A DNA stretch of 64,000 nt, taken from assembly GCA_025093985.1 (NCBI GenBank), contig JACAAK010000012.1:496001-560000 (forward strand). The letters run 5' to 3'. This document shows, piece after piece, positions 22,424 through 34,896 of this stretch. This stretch comes from Calvatia gigantea. Lineage: Eukaryota; Basidiomycota; Agaricomycetes; Agaricales; Lycoperdaceae. The translations under genes were made by a program, and so were the position numbers. Under the pieces are notes generated by a model, which was not told the DNA's origin, made no database searches, and saw only the letters and a program-made list of their open reading frames with translations. The first letter of the stretch is position 1. Every line of letters begins with the position of its first letter.

Positions 22424-25400
22424 TTATGTAGTTTTCGTACGAACGCGAGTTGTGCGGGTCGTCCGAGGCTTTGGCTGAGGAACCGTGGTTGCTTCTTCGC
22501 TCTCCTGCTTTGCCGTCGTCGTCCTCGTTTTCCTCGTTGTTCTAACCTTAACAAGCACGCCTTCACCCGTGTCTCCGGAAAGTTGTTTTGTAGACGATCC
22601 TGTTGCAGTTTGATTTCCCGGTGTGTTCTCTTTATCAACTGTCTGTGGTGCAGCTGGGGCTGTCGCGGGGATTTTCCGAGGTCGGCCTCTCGTTGGTGCT
22701 GGGGTCTTCGTGGCGGTGGCTGTTGTGGCTGTGGTAGATCTAGACCCCCTCTTAGCTTTTAAGACCTCAGCTGGTTCCTCTTCTTGTTTCACAACAGTTC
22801 GGGTTTTACGAGCTTTGGTTTCTGTTTTGGTGGGCGGAACCGCTTGCGGAGGTTCTTCCATGTCAACCTGATCAGGTGCGTTGAACGTATCAAGTGGGTC
22901 ATCGCCATCGCCCCCGTTGTGTTCTACAGGAGAAGTCTTTGCCCCGCGTCCGCGTGTGGTCGAGCGTTTCGTAGCATGGTTTTTCTCTGGTTCAGAAGCT
23001 TCTGCGACAGTGGTCGCTTTAGGAGGTCGTGTGCGACGAGTGGGTGGATCAATAGTCGTTTTCTCCTCTTTTTCGTTCTTAACTGCCACTTTCCGCGCAG
23101 TACGTTTGGCTGCAGGTGCCGGTTCCTCCTCAACGGTGGGAGTCTTGCGACCCCTTCGGGTTGCTGGAGGCTCCGCAATCTCAGAGGTGGGCTTACGAAC
23201 TCGCCGGGTCGGCCCTGCAACTGCAGGTTGGTGGGTAGGAACCGGAGGTTCTTGGTTTGCAGTCTTGGCGGTTTTACGTGCGGCTCGTTTTGGTGCTTCG
23301 GCGATGGGAGCCTCCAGAACCTCTTCCAGACCCGCGGTTGCTTTACGAGTCGTCTGGATTGTGGCCGTTTCTGCCATCTCAGCGGGAGGTTGTGGACTCC
23401 TGCTCCTTGTGCGGGAGTGTCTTGGAGGTACTTGAAGTTGAGGTGTTTCCTGAGGAAGAGCGGCGTGAATTTGCTGAAGTTGGGAGGGAGAATGTAAGGC
23501 ATACTGGTTTACGTTGCAGCAATTCTTCTTGTGCTGGAAGCTTCTCGTTGGCAAAGACACTTTCGACAATGACTGGAGTAGTGGGGGTGCTCTCGTTGGC
23601 AGATTTGAGCGATGCCTCATTGCCGTCAATCCGTATATCTCGAGATGAAAGGGTCTTGTCCGGGGAGCGCAATAAATGCTGTTGTTGGTCAGTATCCATC
23701 ATATCCGTGGTATCCAGGACTTCCAGTAGAGCTCCTGTGAACGGAGAATGTACGGCTTCCTCTGGCAAACTTGAGCTGGACGGAGGCTTCACAGGACTGG
23801 ATCCTGGCATGCCAATAGTGCTGCGCCTCCTCTTCATGCCTTCAACGGTCTCTTTCATCCGCTCGAGTAAGCTGCGGGTATCAAGTTTCTCATCCTCTTC
23901 GTCTATACTCAATCTCCTTGCGGCATCTTTTGCCGAGTCCCGCTTGGTAGGAGACAGCCGAAAAGAATGGGTTATTTACATCATTGAATCCCGGTTTGGT
24001 CGGAGAGGCAGATGTCTTTGAAGGTGACATGCCAGGAATGCCTCCTGCAAAGTACGAGTGGGAATCGACATCCCGAAGAGCACTACGCCGGCGCTCTTGA
24101 ATTGCCTATACCCATCTAGTCAGTCTTGGCCCATAACGGAATGGTGGGTTCCGTTAGCTTACCTTCTTTTCCTCTGCGGTGACTCCTTGACGAGGAGTTT
24201 GACTTTGTTCGAGAAAGTTCGACCGGCGCGGGGTTCCAGCGATGTTAGGTTCAGTTGGGGGTACAGAAGGCGCTTCCTCTGATTTGAGTGGGACAACGAT
24301 GTCTCTAACGCGCCAGGGTTCTTCCAACGGAACTCTTCTAGGTTCTCCCAGGGAATAACGAACTGGGGGTCCGCCGCCCAATCGGCCCCGGGATGCTTCA
24401 ATGCTCAGTCCGCGATCAGAAGGACGAGATTGGTGCACAGCCTGAGGGGTCATGAAAGTGCCTAGAGGACGCCGGATTGGAGTAGCTTGGGGCAGAGAAG
24501 GAAGTGCCTCTGGTTGGTCCTGAGTCTCATCTTCTTCAGCATCTTCTTGTGGACCTTGTCCTTGCTCTTCCTGTTCCGCCCCTTCCTCTCCATCAGCCTA
24601 CATTAGGAGTCAACTGAATTTCTATATTTAAGGTAGGACAAAAATACCTCGGCCTCCGCTGGACTGGAACTTCTGAAAGGCCACAATCTTTCCAAACTCT
24701 TTCTCCAAAGTGGCTTCTGTTCCCTTCGATTAGCTTTCTCTTCCACTTCATCCCCGTCGCTGTCCACCTCTTCATCTGAGGGCGGGTGCTCGCCCCCTTC
24801 ACCCGGCTTGAAACCAAGGTATTCGTCATCGTTGACATCGTCGCTGGCAATGGTGTCCAATACCTCCATTTCCTCTTCCCGCTCCTCTTCCTCCTGCTGA
24901 CGCTGTCGTTCATATTCCAGGACTGTTCTTTGTGCACTCCGGATGAGCACTGCTCGATGCAGGGATTGTGACCGTCGGCGTTGGGGCGTCTTGGGTGGCT
25001 GTAAGTGTATGACGGGTTGGGGTACCGGTACCTCAACGTCTTCGAGGATAACAAGGTCCTTATCCTCTTCGACCACGCGGGGATGGTTGCCGTTGACTAG
25101 GACAATTTCATTTTCCTCTTCTTCATCACTGTCATCATCATCTATAGAAGTTATTGGGGTTCGAGAAAGTGCGGATGGTTTGACCGGGCTTCGGAAAGTG
25201 TTCTTCATTGGACTTTGGAGTATCCTGAGATTTTCGCGAGGGTCCTTAGAAGGGCGTGGGGTGAACACTTGTGCAGAGTGGATCATAGAGAGTCGGAGTT
25301 TTCTGTTGTGCGCCGCTGTGTGGCGTTTAGACCGAAAAAAACCGGGGATTTAAAGGAGGACTAACGAGCGGGAGTGGCCAGAAGAGTAGCACGTATTTCC

Positions 25401-25859
25401 TTGGGAGGGTATGAGAATCGGAAGAGTTTGTTATGAATTTCGATCTCAGAGTTATTTGAAAGTGGGACGGTAGTGGGCTGACCCCCAGGGTTGCCGTTTG
25501 GATATACTCTGCATCCGTCAACGACAAGACCTGTCCTTCCAAGTACGATGAGGAAGGCCTGAAAGCGAGATTCAGTCAGCAGTGATTCGTGTATGCCCGT
25601 TCCTACGTACCTTTCGCTCTTCGAAAGTGATCTTGCAATGAGTAAGATTGATTTCCGGGTAGTAAAGTCGGACACTGCAACTGGGGTCCCGTCCGAATGT
25701 GATTTCTTCGGTATCGATCCCAAATGCCGTGACAACAGTGCCAGGATCCTGCCGCTTCATGAGGCTGAGCGTCCCATATCGTCCGACCTGGCTAAATCCA
25801 GTGGTGTCCATGCTGTGGCCTTGATGTGTCTGAAAACGAACTTCAGCACACTCAAACAC
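22424..25859 (-). CDS. FHA-domain nuclear protein, Ki-67-like architecture
   Basis: A protein of roughly 900-1000 residues in about six exons. An N-terminal forkhead-associated domain (about residues 25-115) shows GTLSLMKRQ, the phosphopeptide-loop pattern ITFGRDPSCSVRLYYPEI, THCKITFEER, VDGCRVYPNG and SEIEIHNKLFRFSYPP. A splice then joins LLATPAPAHNRKLRLSMIHS to AQVFTPRPSKDPRENLRILQ. The rest is disordered: acidic blocks (DDDDSDEEEEN), SP/TP sites, then a long basic C-terminus rich in Arg, Thr, Lys and Ala. Vertebrate Ki-67 has the same order (FHA, long disordered middle, basic chromatin-binding end); similarity beyond the FHA is not shown. Starts at 25859 or at the internal Met at 25811 are both possible. 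An ACGCGT box lies just upstream. The exact partner is unknown. Confidence 0.7.
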
Positions 25860-25878
25860 GACGCCAAGGGTTCATCAT

Positions 25879-25920
25879 GCACGTGATCACGCGTTCTATA
25901 ATAACGTGATCATAACGTGA
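25879..25920. promoter_or_regulatory. Repeated CGTGATC motifs with ACGCGT (MCB-like) box
   Basis: Just upstream of the FHA gene lie CACGTGATCACG, an ACGCGT at 25889-25894 and two direct copies of ATAACGTGATC. ACGCGT is the MluI cell-cycle box bound by MBF-type G1/S factors in yeasts; CACGTG is a bHLH-type site. The palindrome CGTTTAAACG follows at 25950-25959. Binding is inferred from motif identity only. Confidence 0.35.
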
Positions 25921-26565
25921 TCTGTTGATGATGGATGATGAAGAATGAACGTTTAAACGCTCAAGTACGCCCACCAAAGACGCGGTGAGCCAGGGTAACT
26001 CGATGACTATGCATTTTTAGCAGGGTTTGTGTTTGGAACAATGTTTTCCCAGACCTTCCGTTGGAGGGGTCCGGTTGAGGTTAAGGGTATGCAGGGGAGT
26101 GGTGTGCGATAGGGGCACTATTTGCGGACTGATGGATCAATCGATCACTGATCAAAATACTGACGGCCAGCCGCCGACCCAAATACACTGGCCTCGACCA
26201 GGCCTATCAACGAGTTTCGGCGGGTCTGAAATTAATTAAGGTCCGTTTTCATCCATCTTTTTCCCCTGGATCTTATCAAGTGCGTTTCTGGTTCAAAATT
26301 GGCAATTAGTTTCTCAGGTGAGAGAGAGGTGCGGTAATATCACTTTTCCACCTCCAAATTCTGTCGCGCTGCTACTACCGTGCCTTGGAAACCTTATATT
26401 GAGGGTTGTCCTCACCAGAAGAGGCGAGAGAGATTCAAGGCTGTTCCATACGCAACTCGACTAATCTAGCACAACAAGGTTTACTCCAGCAATCAAAATT
26501 TGATACGCCAGGCGGATCAGCCCACACCAGAGTAATTGATAGAAAACCGGACGATTCTGCTCGCC

Positions 26566-26573
26566 TATAAAAG
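26566..26573 (+). promoter_or_regulatory. TATA box of 7TM copy 2
   Basis: TATAAAAG ends 33 bp before the ATG at 26606. The same element stands at the same distance in the duplicated copy (31796-31803), so it has been conserved while surrounding bases changed. Confidence 0.5.
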
Positions 26574-26605
26574 ACTGGCGCTTCGCCTTGTTGCTGTGAA
26601 GACTC

Positions 26606-27784
26606 ATGCCACAAGCTTTTGAATATCTTGTCTTCAGGATTGGCCTCGCCGTCATCTCCTGCACTTTCTATGGCGCCTTCTTGGTTTTAGTTCATAATCT
26701 CGCTGCTCATCTTTCGCCAACAACACGAGAAAAATGTCGCAACGCAAGTGTCGAGGACAAATACCTATCTTGTATTCAGTTATTTGATGTTGGCGGTGCT
26801 GACCACAGTCAGTCTCCCCACCCAGTCCCTTCCGACATCTAAAGACAACGTCGACAGGTCTGGGTCCTCTCCGCTGCCATGTTTTTCAACCCAGAGCTCA
26901 CGGAGGTGGAGAATATCCGTGGCTACAGTTCTTTGATGTTCGCACAACACATCGTTGGATACCTCGCGAGTGGCATAGGCGATTCTGTCATGGTGGGTTC
27001 GCAGCTCTTTCCTGTAAACCACCACAGTTGACCTTTTATCCAGGTTTATCGATTATATACTATTTCAGACCAAAAGAGGATTATCTTGTGTTGTGCTATT
27101 TTCCTAGTATTATGTGGGCTTGGTAGGTTGCCGTGGAGAATGGGAGTCCTGATCACTGACTATCGTCCAGGTTTGACTTTGGCCGTGGTTTTCTTCTACG
27201 CACTCCACCAGCACAATTTCCTCCAGCCTGCCAACACCATTCTTGCTGGAATGTCAATCAGGTGTGTGTTGCAGATTCGGATCAGTGGCAGCTACAAACC
27301 TGTGTGTGACAGTGTCAATGTAACCGCAACTTCACTCATTGCATGGAGGGTATGGGAGCGACAGGCCCTTACAAGGGCGGTAGGAGGTGGTGAGATTATA
27401 ACCGTAAGTAGCCGTATAGCGCCCAAAACACACACAAGATCTCACCTGTGCCGTAGCGCCTTCAAGCGATTTTTATCGAGAGTTGTGCCCTTTACACGTA
27501 GGTGCCGAATTGTAACCACTTTTGACACGCTCTCAACGAGCCTTGGGCTCCAAACCAGATTCTGGATGATTGCTTTTCTTGTTGCTCATTTCGCAAACAA
27601 TCCCGTCTCACAAGTTTTTCTCTATGGATCACCACATGTCGCTGGAATCGCATCCATGCTCATCAATGTGCGAGTAGGCCTAGGCTGGGCCGTAGGAAAA
27701 GGAGGCTATTTCACATGTTCACTAGATGATTCTGTCCTTGCTAACAGCCGGTTGAGCCGTGGTTTATCACCTACCATTCCTTAG
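26606..27784 (+). CDS. Seven-transmembrane protein, copy 2 (apparent frameshift)
   Basis: Starts MPQAFEYLVF. TM1 begins SCTFYGAFLVL; an extra A at about 26689 then throws the frame. Without it, reading continues into a loop and NTYLVFSYLMLAVLTTV. Downstream exons read SSLMFAQHIVGYLASGIGDS, VYRLYTISDQKRIILCCAIF, VTATSLIAWRVWERQALTRA and, in the last exon, FWMIAFLVAHFANN and SMLINVRVGLGWAVGKGG before the stop at 27784. Exon order and phases match copies 1 and 3. The frame break and the close paralogue suggest either a pseudogene or a sequence error. Function unknown; membrane location inferred from hydrophobic segments. Confidence 0.72.
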
Positions 27785-29209
27785 AAGGAAAAGGCAGGAA
27801 CCAAGGGCAGTGGGCCGAGCTCCACTTGGGTGTATTAAATTAGATGCGATAATAATGTACGATGTCTTGATCTACGAAAATAAGTTATGGCTTTTTTCTT
27901 ACCGCCATCTTGCATATCTAGAAGTCACCCATGCGTTTCTGGGCGTTGGGCCCACGTTTGCCTGGTGGGCGGCGGGTAGCTCTGGCGACATCTGGAGGTC
28001 GGGGAGCATTACATTATGGTGCCACCAATCTCGCCTAAGTCTACTCTTATGTCTTGGTCCCCACTGTCCTTTCTTGGCCAACTGATTGGGATAATTCGGT
28101 AGTCGGTCGTCTCTAGCCGGTGATTATTGGGGGTTACAGTGCAGTGCTCAGTGTCAATGAGATGACAGTGAAGAGTGATGCTAGCTGTCCTAAACCTGAC
28201 GTCCCCCCCTGCCCTCGGGAACGGATCAGCCGGGTCCAGATGGTTTCACAGAACATACTGCAGGATCCCTGTATTTTTTTTTCCTGATAAAAATCCTCGT
28301 TGTTCGTAACGAATGGGGATACCTGGAGTTGCTCAGATGGTCTCCAACCCATTGAAGTACAATTTGAGAATAGTCGAAACTTTATTCATGTCACGGGCGT
28401 GGGATTGCACCGCTTCGTCGGGTTGTTGTATCGGGGAACCATCGTGGATCCATGAGTCGGATGCTCCAGCTTTTGTTCAGGAATCTGATATGTCCTACCA
28501 GTAAGTCAGCTCGCCTAATCAGTGCTTATTTTGCCATGTTTCTCAGGTTATTGGCACTACACCAGCCACTCTCGCCCTCCCCCTCCTTCATCCTCAGTAT
28601 TAAGCTCAAACGGCAGAGCGCATAGGAGTTAGTCCTGAATCTAGTGAGGTGCCGAAGAGAATGTACTATCATACAGAAAGGCTAGCAAGGGTTCAGCAAC
28701 CTCATGCGGTGTACATGTGTAGCAACCCTATCCTCTTAGATCGCGAGACGAAATTTGATATTTTCTGTCATCACCCAGAACTGCTTTTTAGCTTCCTCTG
28801 ACCAGTCTACCATGTTCCAGAAGAATTTCACATAGAATCCAGGAAGAGAAGGTACCCTCGGTGAGATCGTCTGATATATCATTAAAATCGTAGGCGGGCG
28901 GCGGCGTGACCTACTGACACGTCCTCCATTTGCGGTTCTCCATTACATGAATGGTGTCGTCTTTTGCCAGACATCTTAGCTTGGGAAAAATAAGTCGGGT
29001 CCTCCATCCAAATGAGTGCGTGTGCTAGAAAGGCAAGACATCCAAAAGGACAGGTCATCCACCAGAGCGTCACGGGGGATGGACTTGAACAGACAATTAT
29101 CTTGTCTGACCCCTTCACCACAGGTCATCGTGAGGTGAAGAGAGTAGGCGGCCGTTCAACGTTCAATGATAAGGGTAGTGTGTGATTGCGTCCGTCAGTC
29201 AGGGGCTCT

Positions 29210-29460
29210 GAACCGAGATCCAGGAAAGAGAGGTGACAGAGACAAGAAGTGACGAGACAGCGGGGGGAAGAGTGACGACGTTAGAAACACATCGTAGAGA
29301 CAGAGTCTGAGAACCAACAACGGTCAAAAGGCGAGAGTGATGATGCCGGCAACGTCATCTAGAAAGAGAGAGAGCCGAGCGAGAGAGATCTGAACGAGCA
29401 CGAGAAACAACGAGGAAACGAGAGACAAAGTTTGCAACTTAGAAAATGAGAGTGTGTGCA
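29210..29460 (+). repeat. Purine-rich (GA-rich) low-complexity tract
   Basis: On the plus strand this stretch is dominated by G and A, with many GAGAG and ACGAGA words and few pyrimidine runs. It is not a clean tandem repeat. No open frame of note crosses it. Confidence 0.5.
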
Positions 29461-31795
29461 TGAGACCCGATGTCGACTATTCGATGTCAAGCCAGTACTG
29501 GCCCGACCGTATTTATGCTACGATGAAGTCCGGTGTCCTACTGTTCTTCAGTTATCTACAAATGCCAGATTTAGTCTATGAGTGTGCTAAATCAGTTATG
29601 GAAAATATGCTGTAGGACTGTCAAGGTGAATAGAGTAAAATTTCTGAAACATGAACGAGCATCAAATATTTAGTTTAGTGGGATAGGATGTTGTGGAGCT
29701 ATGGAGGCGAAGAGTTTGAATTAAAGTAAAATATTAGTACCGAAATGAGTCGGAATGGTCTTGTCGAGTGATGCGCGGACCAGGGACGGATTGATGAATG
29801 ATCAGAATAACGGAACCTTCATTGGACCCACAGACTAGTGTGAGATGTGGGTCGGGTGCCGTTCCGAAGCCAGCCGGCCTGCGATCTCCACAGAGGTGTA
29901 GTTTCGTCATCATAAGAGGGAAATGTTCACAGAGCACCCGTACAGCGCCGTGCTGGGAATTTTTGGCCGTGTTGAGTTTCAGCAAACTAAAAGGTAAATC
30001 GATGTAGAGAAGTATCAACATCTCCACTGGTCCTGGGCACCGGGATAGAGACACGCCCCACCCGAATATCCCGAGACAATGTCGGGTTACCCCCGACTTC
30101 CAGGGTTAGGCACGAGATCCAAGCCGAGGCTACAAGAGTTTTGGGTGACTTGCAACGGAAATCCCACCAGGTTGTTACAACTCCAAGGGCAAACTCATGC
30201 ACACATTGGCTTCCATTGACCCCAGTATCAAGATGGGCAGCCTTATCCACACTGCACATCTAATCTCAATGGCCAGTCAATTGGTTACGATGAGCTTCTG
30301 GAGGTTGTTGGGGATTGGAGAAGGAAATGATCAGGTGGGCGGTTTTCAGGAGAAACCATATTCGTGGCGTATAGGCAATTCCACTTTGGTGAACCCCCTC
30401 TAAGCGTAATTCTCTGATCAGAGAGAGACTGGTAACCATAGCCATATCGATGGTGTGGTGAATGAGGGTATCAAGGTCAGGCTATGCGGGTCCATTAGGG
30501 CAGAAGAAAAGGCGGTTTTTCGAGATTCAAAGGTGTAGGTCAGGAGTGTGTTAAATAGAAATATAATAAAGCAACGCGACCCAAGAGTTGTCGACTGCCT
30601 TCCTGTTCGAAATTGAGGGAGAGCCGCGCCCAGAACAGGAGGTTCGATGAAATGACGTCCTTAAATGACGGCACCCAGGCAAGAACCACCTGAAACTGCC
30701 CCAATGTCGACCTTGCTCTCGATCAAGCCTACTCACCAAGCAGGCTGCCTCGAAGACCTCGTGGAGGATTTCAATAATGGGGAGTTCTTTTATCGATGAG
30801 CGGAGGTCATTAATCCTTCTGAATACGATCGCCCGTTGCTTGGGGATAACTTTTGAGGTGAGGGTGTCGAGGTCCTCAATTTCGTGATAAGAACGGCCAG
30901 AACTCGTTCTCCCGAGAAAGATTGGGGGGAGAGTGGAATTTGGGGGTCCGAGCAGAGCCGCACAGGAGACATTGTTTCGTCTCCGTGTTCATGCGGACCA
31001 TGATTGTGGGTGTAGAAACAAAGTCGTGTACACCATTATCTCGGTCCCGTGTTCAAATGAGCGCAGATGATGACTAGTTGACTCCGGAGTCGGGAGTTCC
31101 TTGCGGAAGGCGCTGCCAAACAAACAATGGCTGGTTGCGTGCCATTCAGACACCAAAGACGACTGGTGCCAATATGTAGCGCTCAAATCATGCATCATGC
31201 ACTTAGTCATGGCGTCGTTCCCCACCATATGACAATCCAGCACCAGTAACTTCCTGTACACACCACGTGCCCCTTATAGTGATTTCCAGGTTATTTCCCT
31301 CCCGGACTCCATTCGCGACAAGCTCCTTGTCCCAAAACCCTGCCTTGATCCATCTGTCCCTCTATTTATGCCCGTGTGTCAGTTTGGAGGACCTAAGTGA
31401 TGCTACCATCCATCTCTCCTGCTCTCCCCACTACCATCATGACTTCGAGGTTGCGATGATGCGTACTCCGAAACTTTGCGACCGCTTCACGTTCTAATGC
31501 CATGTCGTTCTCTTGTTCAAATTTGTTAATGACTTTCTCAGGGGAGAGAGAGGTTCGTAATATCACTTTTTCACCCCCAAATTTTGTTACACTACTCCTA
31601 TCGTGCTTTAGCGACTTTATGTCGGGGGGTTGTCCTCACCGAAAGGTGAGAGAGATTCAAGGCGGTTCCATACTCAACTCCATTGTTTAGGCCGATTTAG
31701 AACAATGAGGTTCACTCCAACAATCAAAATTTGATACGCCGCGCAGATCAACCCGAACGAGCGTAATCCATAAAAACTAGATGGTTCTACTCACC

Positions 31796-31803
31796 TATAA
31801 AAG
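31796..31803 (+). promoter_or_regulatory. TATA box of 7TM copy 3
   Basis: TATAAAAG ends 32 bp before the ATG at 31836, matching the arrangement in copy 2. Confidence 0.5.
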
Positions 31804-31835
31804 ATCGGCGCCCCACCCCGTCGCTGTGGATACCA

Positions 31836-33006
31836 ATGCCGCAAGCTTTCGTATATCCCGTTTTCAAAGCTGGCCTCGTCTTCATCTCCAGCACTTTCTA
31901 TGGCGCCTTCTTGGTTTTGTTCATAATTTCGCTGTTCATCCTCCACCAACAACACAAGAAAAATGCCGCAATGCCAAGTGTCGAGTACAAATGCCTATCT
32001 TATATTCAGTTATTTGATGTTGGTCGTGCTGACCACAGTCAGTATTCCCGCCCAATCCCTTTTGACATCGCATGACATCGTTAACAGGTCTGGGTCCTCT
32101 CCGCTATCATGTGTTTCAACCAAAATCTCACGGAAGTGAAGAATATCGACGGCTACAGTTCGTTGATGCTTGCACAACATATTATCGGGTATCTCGCGAG
32201 CCTCATTGGCGATTCCGTCATGGTGCGTTCGCAACTCTTCCCTGAAAAGTACCACAGGTTGACCTTTTGTCCAGGTTTATCGATTATACGTTATTTCAGA
32301 CCATAAAAGAATTATTTTGTGTACCGCTATTTTCCTACTATTATGTGGACTTGGTGGGTTGCCGAGGAGAGCTGTGATCCGATCACTGACTATACCATCT
32401 AGGTTTGACTTTGGCCGTGATTTCTTGCTACGTACTCAAACACCGTTTCCTCGTGGCTGCCAACATCATTCTTGTTGGCATGTCAATCAGGTGCGTGTCG
32501 CAAATTGGGACCGGTGGCAGCTACAAACCTGTATGCGATAGTGTCAATGTAACTGCAACTTCACTCATTGCATGGAGGGTATGGAAACGACAGGCTCTTA
32601 CAAGGGCGGGGAGCGGCAGGGATATTATAACCGTGAGTAGCCGAATGTCACCCGAAATGCACACAAGGTCTTACCTGTGACATAGCGACTTCTAGCGATT
32701 TTTATCGAGAGCTGTGCTATTTACACGTAAGTGCCCCGTCATAATCGCACGCTCTCGACGGGCTTTGAACTTCAACCTAGATTCTGGATGATTGCTTTTA
32801 TAGTTGCGCATTTTGCAAATAACGCCCTCTCGCAAGTTTTCCTCTATGGCTCACCACACGTTGCTGGAATCGCGTCCATGCTCGTCAATGTACGGGTAGG
32901 CCTAGGCTGGGCCGTAGGAGAAGAGAGCCGCTCCACACGTTCGCTAGATGACTCTGCCTTTGTCAACAGCCGCTTGAGCCGTGGTTTGTCACCTGCCACT
33001 CATTAG
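31836..33006 (+). CDS. Seven-transmembrane protein, copy 3 (apparent frameshift)
   Basis: Closest paralogue of copy 2. It starts MPQAFVYPVFKAGLVFIS; TM1 continues STFYGAFLVLFIISLFIL without the break seen in copy 2. One extra C near 31974 then shifts the frame before NAYLIFSYLMLVVLTTV. Later exons read SSLMLAQHIIGYLASLIGDS, then SVNVTATSLIAWRVWKRQAL, then FWMIAFIVAHFANNALSQVF and SMLVNVRVGLGWAVGEE. Because copies 2 and 3 break at different places, the lesions arose (or were introduced) after duplication. Possible pseudogene; function unknown. Confidence 0.72.
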
Positions 33007-34896
33007 AGGGAAAAGGGCAAGAACCGGGGGCAGTGGGTCGAGCTCCACTTGGGTGTGCTAAATTAGACATGATAATGATGTACTAATCTACAACAAATAA
33101 TTGATGGCTAATTGATGACTTTTTTTTTACCGCTATCTCGCATGTTTTAAAGCTAACTATGCGTTTTTTTCAGGACCTTTAAGCACCCATTTTCCTGGTG
33201 GACGACGGACAGCTTCGGTGACACCCTGAGGTTGGGAAGCCTTACACCATGGTGCTACCAATCCCGCCTATGGCTATTATTATCTCTTGATCTTTCCTGA
33301 CCAAGTGATTGAGATAATTCGGTAGTTGGCCGCCTCTGGGCGGTGATCATGAGAGATCATAAGTGCAGTGCTCACATCAACGATGTGATGACAGTGAAAA
33401 GTGACGCTAACCGTCCAAACATGATGTACTTACCATTCCCAAATACAAATCAGCTGGATCCAGGTGGCTTCAAAGAAATATGCGACCAGATCCCAGGTAT
33501 TCTTTTGATAAAAATCCTGAATGTTTGGAACGAATTTTAAATCCTGATGTTGCTCAGATGGTCTTCAATTCATCAAAACGCAAATTGAGATCAGTCGGAA
33601 TTTTATTCATGTCAGAAGTGCGAGATTGTATCGCTTGCTCAAGTTGTATCGGGGAACCATTGCCGTCCTATGCCTGGTCAGTTAAGAGGATCTAGTATGT
33701 TTCACCGGTAAGTCAGCTCGCTTAGCCAGTGCTTGTTTTGCTAAGTATATCAGATTATTCTTTGACGCTGTGCGGGCCATTCACCCCCCGCCTTCATCCT
33801 GATCTCATTTGCCGTTGTTATGGGTCTCGTTCGTTGGCTCCGCTCAATTACTCCCACACCATGCAATGATTCAAATATTCATCTGCCTTCTTCTATGGTG
33901 CTCAATAATCTCACTCACGGTGGTGTATCGGCTGCTGGCAGGTCGTCGTGTCACCCCCGCCTCCTCCTGATTTTGGCCTTATCGGATTCTTGCCTTCCGT
34001 TTTCTTTACCTCTCCCCATCACCACGACATTGTACCATGCCTCAATCGTGACTTCTGCTCGGTCCCCTTTGGCGGTGAATAACAGAAAGTGAGTGTCTTC
34101 TTGAATTATGAATGGTGGCTATCAACCCAGTACCATGGTCATAGCGTATTGAACTAAATTAAATCAAAACTTTTTGTAAAGTTAAGAGCGTAATGCAACC
34201 AAGTTGATCACCGGATGGTGGGGGAGCTAGCTGTAGTATGGCGGGTATATCCCCACCTTAGTTCACTGACTCTTTCCTATATTCCCGGGTTCCCCACCTT
34301 TGAACGCCAACCACTTAGTTCCGTAATCATGGATCTGCCCTCCTGATATTTTCCTTTCTTACCTAATGTCTTTTCATGTGTTTTATTGTTGCAAAGTTGT
34401 ACCGTGACATATGTCTCAAGCAGGGGGCTGAGCCCAAACTGCAAACACACATAAACCTGGAAGAATTGCAAACATCTCAGCTACGAGGTAGTCTCTCCAA
34501 TGATTCTCGTGAGCAATGTATAGCATGACCTGAACCGTCAAGGCGGAAGATCGATGTCAGATGGCGATGTTCTTTCCAGCCATGTCGCAACGCAAGGTAC
34601 TCTTGACTCAGTAGGGTCATCTTTAAGACGTCGCATGAGCAGCTGTTACTATACTGACCATTGATCGCTCCTGATCGTTATGAAATTGTGGCAGGGTCTT
34701 TGATTTCCTATGACCTGTTGCGAGTGTAGTATGGCCAAGTGAACTCCTCGGTTATCTAACTTTCCTGCTAGTAGTGCTACGGAGTGAGCTAAATAATAAT
34801 TATGACGCCTTTTGATGGTTGCTTGCTAAGTTGTATGCGTCCAATCCTGCTTAAAACCGCTCAGGACTCCTCCGCCATCCCCTATAATCTGAGGCT
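33007..34896. other. Intergenic region between 7TM copies 3 and 4
   Basis: The first 0.8 kb is the duplicated flank of unit B. The remainder has only short frames, none recognised. Confidence 0.5.

Larger units (their letters stand above)
25860..26605. other. Divergent intergenic region
   Basis: Carries the promoters of the FHA gene (-) and 7TM copy 2 (+). The half near the 7TM gene is part of the duplicated segment. No gene is recognised inside it. Confidence 0.5.
26285..28595. repeat. Segmental duplication, unit A (paired with 31507-33805)
   Basis: Both the 7TM gene and its flanks are repeated about 5.2 kb downstream. Shared landmarks include the leader GGTGAGAGAGAGGT, the TATA box, the coding exons, the trailer GCAGTGGGCCGAGCTCCACTT and the distal GTAAGTCAGCTCGC. 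Copies differ by scattered substitutions and small indels. Edges are approximate, read by eye. Confidence 0.8.
27785..31835. other. Intergenic stretch of about 4 kb between 7TM copies 2 and 3
   Basis: The first 0.8 kb is the duplicated 3' flank of copy 2 and the last 0.33 kb is the duplicated 5' flank of copy 3. The 2.9 kb between them has no convincing gene. It includes a strongly purine-rich tract (about 29210-29460) and short minus-strand frames around 29734-30259 that match nothing recognisable. Confidence 0.5.
31507..33805. repeat. Segmental duplication, unit B (paired with 26285-28595)
   Basis: Direct-orientation copy of unit A at an offset of about 5.2 kb, containing 7TM copy 3 and its promoter and 3' flank. 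Same landmarks in the same order. Edges approximate. Confidence 0.8.

Noticed and set aside
25870..25960. CRISPR-like repeat array
   Set aside because: Only two short direct repeats and palindromes; a promoter motif cluster in a eukaryote is the simpler reading.
29080..29140. Possible second tRNA (GGACTTGAAC-like box)
   Set aside because: No acceptor or anticodon stem could be paired around it.
29734..30259. Possible decayed retroelement or gene on the minus strand
   Set aside because: No reverse transcriptase, integrase or other motif could be recognised.
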